From positions 34,864,140-34,928,139 of the forward strand of contig NC_058342.1 in assembly GCF_905475395.1 (NCBI RefSeq): a stretch of 64,000 nucleotides of DNA. Direction: 5' to 3'. Both the position numbers and the translations under genes were made by a program. Positions 58,963 through 64,000 of this stretch are shown piece after piece. Origin of the DNA: Chrysoperla carnea (taxonomy: Eukaryota; Arthropoda; Insecta; Neuroptera; Chrysopidae). The first letter of the stretch is position 1. Each line of letters begins with the position of its first letter. The notes under the pieces are model-generated. The model ran no database searches and had not been told where the DNA came from. It saw only the letters and a program-made list of their open reading frames with translations.

Positions 58963-59410
58963 ATCGAATTGAATAGATTAAATAAATTATTTTTATTAAT
59001 TATTATTTCACAACAATTGATAAATTTTTATGTAAATATAACATTTTTTTTTCTAATATTCATGAAACGTTTCAACTAAATATTTGACAGATATGAGATT
59101 TCTTACATGACATTTGAGCCATGCTCTTGTTAGCTGTCATTTTTAACACCAGTTTACAAATTTTATCATCAGAGTGCACCAGAATTACATTTTATACACA
59201 TACGCCTTTACTAAATGTGTCTGGATCTCTATAAGGACCATTCTATCAATCATATCTATACTAGTATTATTATTTTGAAAGTAAGTTTGTTTATTTGCCC
59301 TTCTTTCACATCAAAGGCAGCTTGAAGTAGAACCTTCTTCAAAAAGCTAAACATAATATCTTTTTATTCTCAGAAATGATTGACAAAATTTCTTTGGTAT
59401 ATATTATCCG
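58963..59410. other. Rlip upstream region
   Basis: This is the 5' side of Rlip exon 1. I see no TATA or initiator motif that stands out in the AT-rich sequence. It forms part of the spacer shared with Dicer-1. Confidence 0.4.
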
Positions 59411-60190
59411 AAGTGGCTATCCGCACAATACCGTCTACGGTCTAGACCGTCCACGGTATACCGTATACGGTCTATTTAGACGCGGTATGAAATTATTTTT
59501 GCCCTTTTATACCGTGGGGCCCTTATACCGTGCACGGTATACTTTTTCACGGTATACTCTTTATACCGTCGAGCCCTTATACCGTGTGCGGTATAGTCTC
59601 GTCCACGGTATACATTATACAGATGGGAAAGCGTATTTTACAGAAATGTAACATACCGTGTGCGGTATACTCTCGTCCACGGTATACATTTTACAGACGG
59701 GAAAGCGTATTCTACAGAAATGTAACATACCGAAGTTAGTTGGTGGGAAAGTTAGTACCTATGTGGTCGAACTAGCCCTATGTCTACTAGGAAGTAAACT
59801 ACTGTGACTTGTGCTCCACTGCACAAGTCATAGTAAAGTACTGTGACTTGTGCTCCACTCCACAAGTCATAGTAAAATACTGTGACTTGTGCTCCACTCC
59901 ACAAGTCATAGTAAAGTACTGTGACTTGTGCTCCACTCCACAAGTCATAGTAAAATACTGTGACTTGTACTCCACTCCACAAGTCATAGTAAAATACTGT
60001 GACTTGTGCTCCACTCCACAAGTCATAGTAAAGTACTGTGACTTGTGCTCCACTCCACAAGTCATAGTAAAATACTGTAACTTGTGCTCCACTCCACAAG
60101 TCATAGTAAAATACTGTGACTTGTGCTCCACTCCACAAGTCATAGTAAAGTACTGTGACTTGTGCTCCACTCCACAAGTCATAGCAAATT
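59411..60190. mobile_element. palindrome-array element, copy 2, partly inverted
   Basis: The left end is the same as in copy 1: AAGTGGCTATCCGCACAA then the ACCGT/ACGGT cluster, here with an extra partial repeat of ACCGTGTGCGGTATA (59,580-59,735). The array and its right-hand flank (AGGAAGTAAACTACTGTGAC) then run in the opposite direction to copy 1. No right terminal inverted repeat is present. The copy sits between the Rlip and Dicer-1 start codons. Confidence 0.8.
59801..60185 (-). repeat. tandem array of 39 bp palindromes (about 10 units)
   Basis: Unit period is 39 bp. On the minus strand the arms read CACAAGTCACAGTA and TACTATGACTTGTG; the one-base arm mismatch (CAC for CAT) is present in nearly all units, whereas in copy 1 it is a minority variant. 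Some units have the loop region TTTAC changed to CTTAC. Open frames across the array on both strands are by-products of the 39 bp period. Confidence 0.93.
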
Positions 60191-60888
60191 ATACAAAGCA
60201 AATTATTAATTATAAAAAAGATGATCCAAGGGGATTTTGTGTCAAATTTCTAATATTTCTAAGCAGGCGTCTTGGCAACATTCACAATAATATCTAAAAT
60301 TTCAATTCTTTGTATCTAGAAATGGACGCTTCCCCGGCTATAAATGTTGAGATATTCTCATTATTTTAACGTTATCTACCATTTGATGAAGTCCTACTAT
60401 TATGACTTGTATCACTCTATATATTCAAGCTTTAAATAAGATCAAACGAAACAATTTTTTTTGGGAATCACCTGAATATCTGATAACTCTGCTGCTTAGA
60501 ATTAACAGACTACTTTACCGATATATTCTCTGGAATAAGCGAGAGTCATAGACACAATTATACATAACCTAAAAATTTCTATTAAAAGTAAACTATAAAC
60601 ACAAAGTTTTTAGTCAAAGAAAAAACGTTATAAAAAATATATTTTAACAAACAAAAAATAATAAAAATAAAAAAATAAAAATTATATTTTCTGTACACAA
60701 AATTTAAATAAATAAAAACTATTTACAAACTAAATTAAACTTAAATTTAACATTTGTTTGGGTAAAACATGGTATTTAAAAAATATTAAAATAAAAAATT
60801 TCAACAATGTGGTGTTACCAAAAAAAAGTGCTGTTAATTTTTTAATCACATTTATTAAAAAAAAATTGTTTTGATTTTAAAATCATAA
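60191..60888. other. Dicer-1 upstream region
   Basis: AT-rich sequence between the array and the Dicer-1 start. No core promoter motif can be singled out. An in-frame TAA (60,886-60,888) directly precedes the ATG. Confidence 0.4.
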
Positions 60889-63800
60889 ATGGCAAATCAA
60901 GTAATCGATAATGTTTATACAACGTGTTTTACACCTAGGGAGTATCAAGTTGAGTTGTTGGATGCAGCCAAAAAACGAAACATCATTATTTGTTTGGGCT
61001 CAGCACCTACCAAGGCATTTATTTCAATTAAACTTATACAGGAGCTATCTAAAGATGTGCGACAGTAAGTTCTTTTTGATATATTTTTTTGTTTTTACAG
61101 GGCTCGTACATTTTAGTTACTATGGGAACTCATGTTCACCCGGGCAAACCGGATTTCATTGTCCTAGATTACAAATATGACGATTTTATTTATAAATTTG
61201 CTTCGATTCCTTTTTGTTATTTATGTATATTTTACAAAATTTTAATTTTTGTTTGTTGTAACGAAAATAACATGTCATGTTTGCGTGACATGTTATTTTC
61301 AAATATACTCTCAGAAATTTTAGTGCAGCTCAAATTATTTTCATCATTTATAGTACATTTAATAAGCCGGAAAATGTGGAAAACTGTTCCATCGTTCCGA
61401 TTTCAAAAATTCTTTGTTGTACGTGTTCGTTAGACCTTCAGGAACATGCTTTCCCACTAGCTTTTACGTTATTATATAAAATGGGAACATATAAATAGTT
61501 TTTCCACTTCTAAAGCACTTCAAAGAGTAACAGTGAAAAAAAAATTCAAAATTTCACTTTGGAAATGGCTTCCTGGGGGTTTTTGTGGTCGCTGGTTATG
61601 AATCCGAGGTCAAAGAGCAACTAAAGATGGTTACAACCCCATTAAACCCACTCCTAGAATTGACAGAGATAAAAAAATATTTAATTCAAAATTTCACCTC
61701 GAAAATTTTTGAAAATAGTCTATTAGAGGTTTTTGGGGTCGTCGATCATGAATTCGAGGTCAAAAAGCAAATGAAGATGATTGCAACCCCATTCAAACCA
61801 TCCCTAAAAGTGACAGTGATTTAAAAAAATTTAATTCGAAATTTTATCTAGAAAATCGTCTTTTAGGGTTTTTGGGGTCACTGATCATGAATTTGAGGTC
61901 AAAAAGCAACTGAAGATGGTTGCAGCCCCATTTAAAGCACCTTTAGAAGTGACAGTGATAAAAAAATGTTTAATTCAAAATTTTACCTAGAAAATTGTTT
62001 TTCTGGGGTTTTTGGGGTCACTCATCATGAATTTGAGATCAAAAAGCAACTGAAGATGGTTGCAACTCCATTAAACGTACCCATAAACGTGACAATGATA
62101 TTTTTCTTTAGAAGTGACAGTGCACTTTTAGAAGTGACAGTGATAAAATTTTTAATCCAAAATTTCACCTCGATAAACTTTGAAAATCGTCTCTCGTGGG
62201 TTTTTGGGGTTGCTGATCATGAATTTGAGATCAAAAAGCAATTTAAGACGGTTGCAACCCCATTTAAACCACCCCTAGAAGTGACAGTGATAAAAAAATG
62301 TTTAATTCAAAATTTTACCTAGAAACTCGTTTCTCGGGGGTTTTTGGTGTCACTGATCGTGAATTATAGGTCAAAAAGTTACTGAAGATAGTTGCAACCT
62401 CATTAAAACCAAACTTAGAAGTGACAGTGACAAAAAAATTTTTAATTCAAATTTTCACCTCGAAAATCATCTCTCGGTGATTTTTGGGGTCACCGATCGT
62501 GAATTCGAGGTCAAAAAGCAACTGAAGATAGTTAATATAAGCTAATATTATAAATTCCCAAGACGCTATAATCGTTGACTTTATGAGAGTATTAAAAAAA
62601 CAATTTGAGCCAAAATGGTGAACCTTGGAACTAATTTTCCCAATTTTAATGTTCGTTAAATTTCCATGTATTTTAGCAATTCGAAGAAAACGGTGCATAT
62701 TACAAATGAACAGAATATCGATGCAATGGCCGCATGTTTAGGGTACCTGACTGATTTAAAAGTGAAACAATTAAAAACAGTGGATAAGGTGGATAAAAAT
62801 GAGGAAAATAGTGGTGACGAAGACAGTGACAGTGGTTCTGGTGATGGTAATGGGAATACCGATAAAGTTGTTGATGTGATAATTAGTGCACAAGTAATCG
62901 TTACAACACCTCTAGTATTTAGTAAATTAATAACACAAAATGATATTCATCTTGATTCATTCAATCTAATTATTATCGATGAGTGTCATTCTGTTATACA
63001 AGATCAACTATTTTTAAAGGTATGTTCACACACTTAACTATCTATCCCTATCCCTATACAGGGCGTTCTATTATTGGCTGCAGATCGTTATCCTGCAGAA
63101 TAAGCTCATAAAGACGAAGGAAAAAGTTATCTTCCACTTTTGGATCTGAGGCTTACTTTGCGAGATAATTAACAAAATAAATTAATATATCTTTAGCGAA
63201 TCACAGTTCAATAACATTTTGAATGAAACCAATAAAACACTACTTAAAGGAAGGCGTCTCTAAATGCAAAATTATTATAAAAAAAACTCTATAAACCAAA
63301 AAAAACTAGCCCATTAGAACCTACATTTCGTTTCTTGGTGAATTAAGTGTTGTACGCAACTTATCATCCAAATATCACATACGTTAAGCATATATTTGGC
63401 AAAACGGACCATAGTCCGTACGGAATTCAGCAGTACGTGATAATTTACTTTCTTTTTATGTATAGGCATTTTTATTACAGATATGATTTAGAAATTACAT
63501 AATGAATAAAATTAAATCTTAATATTTTTTATTTTTTTAGGTAATGAATATTTATGGTCAGTTGGAGAAACAGAATCGACCACGTATTTTAGGTTTAACA
63601 AGCTCATTATTTGAGGCGGGTGGTACTTTGTCGACATTGGAGGCTGCGTTAGAGCAACTTGAGCGTACTATACATTCCACAGCAGAAACTGCAAGTGATA
63701 TTGTCACGTTACTCAGGTATTTTAACGGATTCTATAAAATCCGCTTCGCATTCGCTTTACGCTGATTCAATTTTTTTATATTTGTTTAGATATTCGCATA

Positions 63801-64000
63801 AACCACATGAAATGATTATCGAATGTGGTCGACCAATATCGTGCGATTTATCCGAATTATTACGTGGTCACGTATTTAAAGCACAACAGTTCCTAAACGA
63901 TCATCGCTACGATCCATTTGAGATGTACGATGAAGAGTTTCAAGAAGAATTACAACGGATACCTGATCCAAAAGAAGAACCCCAGACAATATTTAACGAT
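60889..64000 (+). CDS. Dcr-1: Dicer-1, N-terminal helicase region (cut by window end)
   Basis: Endoribonuclease that cuts pre-miRNA hairpins; only the N-terminal helicase-like region is visible (302 codons). Exons: 60889-61064, 62677-63019, 63541-63716, 63790-64000 and beyond. Junctions are GT-AG and in phase; TAA immediately before the ATG fixes the start. Features: FTPREYQVELLDAAKKRN (Q-motif region, ~14-31), degenerate P-loop GSAPTKAF (~37-44, no GK[ST]), acidic Asp/Ser/Gly-rich insert (~100-125), intact DECH (62,978-62,989), then PRILGLTSSLFEAGG (motif III-like SAT replaced by TSS) and AETASDIVTLLRYSHKPHE. DHRYDPFEMYDEEF and IPDPKEEP point to Dicer-1 rather than Dicer-2. Intron 1 holds a tandem repeat; intron 2 holds a mariner-type end (ACAGGGCGTTCTATTATTGG, ~63,058). 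Confidence 0.94.
61560..62530 (+). repeat. ~140 bp tandem repeat in Dicer-1 intron 1
   Basis: Seven diverged units are marked by TCAAAAAGCAACTGAAGATG at about 61,612, 61,762, 61,900, 62,040, 62,231, 62,373 and 62,512. Other unit blocks are GGGGTTTTTGGGGTCACTGA and CCTAGAAGTGACAGTGATAA. One unit is longer (~191 bp) through a local duplication of TTTAGAAGTGACAGTG. The plus-strand frames at 61,585-62,322 are by-products. Confidence 0.88.

Noticed and set aside
59752..60297. Open frames over the second palindrome array as proteins
   Set aside because: Same artefact: the 39 bp period keeps several frames open, including two on one strand.
61089..61433. Alternative Dicer-1 exon or separate gene in intron 1
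   Set aside because: A good acceptor (TTTTTACAG) precedes it, but in the phase required by exon 1 it meets a stop after five codons, and the exon at 62,677 continues the protein correctly.
60889..64000. Dicer-2 instead of Dicer-1
   Set aside because: A P-loop lacking GK[ST] and the DHRYDP and IPDPK segments fit Dicer-1; Dicer-2 keeps a functional ATPase motif I.

Overview
The window is a piece of an AT-rich insect (at least arthropod) nuclear genome. Evidence: long introns with GT-AG boundaries, three genes whose products read as insect-type Plexin A, Rlip (RalBP1) and Dicer-1, scattered TTAGG/CCTAA pentamer runs of the common insect telomere type, and a dense load of non-LTR retrotransposon, SINE and short terminal-inverted-repeat elements. 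I cannot assign an order from sequence alone.

Layout. Positions 1-26,191 hold no exon I recognise. They are probably intron or upstream sequence of PlexA and are filled with repeats: a LINE 3' end (about 3.6-4.07 kb), a tRNA-derived SINE (4.31-4.60 kb), hAT-like and mariner-like short elements, an inverted pair of a ~440 bp repeat (9.0 and 11.25 kb), and a 1.4 kb terminal-inverted-repeat element carrying ~30 head-to-tail copies of a 39 bp palindrome (11.63-13.0 kb). Positions 26,192-41,938 (+) carry the last 12 exons of PlexA, from the end of the Sema domain to the stop codon (1,476 codons, in frame across every junction). Positions 41,939-53,247 are intergenic or long 3' UTR with several transposon-like elements and one possible small ORF.

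Positions 58,962-53,248 (-) carry a complete Rlip gene in seven exons (595 codons). Its first exon is short; I found it by reading the minus strand upstream. Positions 60,889-64,000 (+) carry the first four exons (302 codons) of Dicer-1, cut by the window edge. Rlip and Dicer-1 are head to head with about 1.9 kb between their start codons. That spacer holds a second, partly inverted copy of the 39 bp palindrome array.

The genes act in separate processes: semaphorin reception and axon guidance (PlexA), Ral effector and endocytosis signalling (Rlip), and microRNA processing (Dicer-1). I see no reason to call them a functional cluster. The most interesting material is in the repeats: a LINE and a tRNA-derived SINE share a 3' end that finishes in telomere-type pentamers; palindrome arrays include one unit with an exactly inverted loop; 305 bp palindromic repeats centred on AAGGGGTACCCCTT lie in introns of both PlexA and Rlip; and a truncated LINE appears to supply the splice donor of Rlip exon 3. 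In the genes, Rlip has Lys where RhoGAP proteins carry the arginine finger, and Dicer-1 keeps the DECH box but has a degenerate P-loop.
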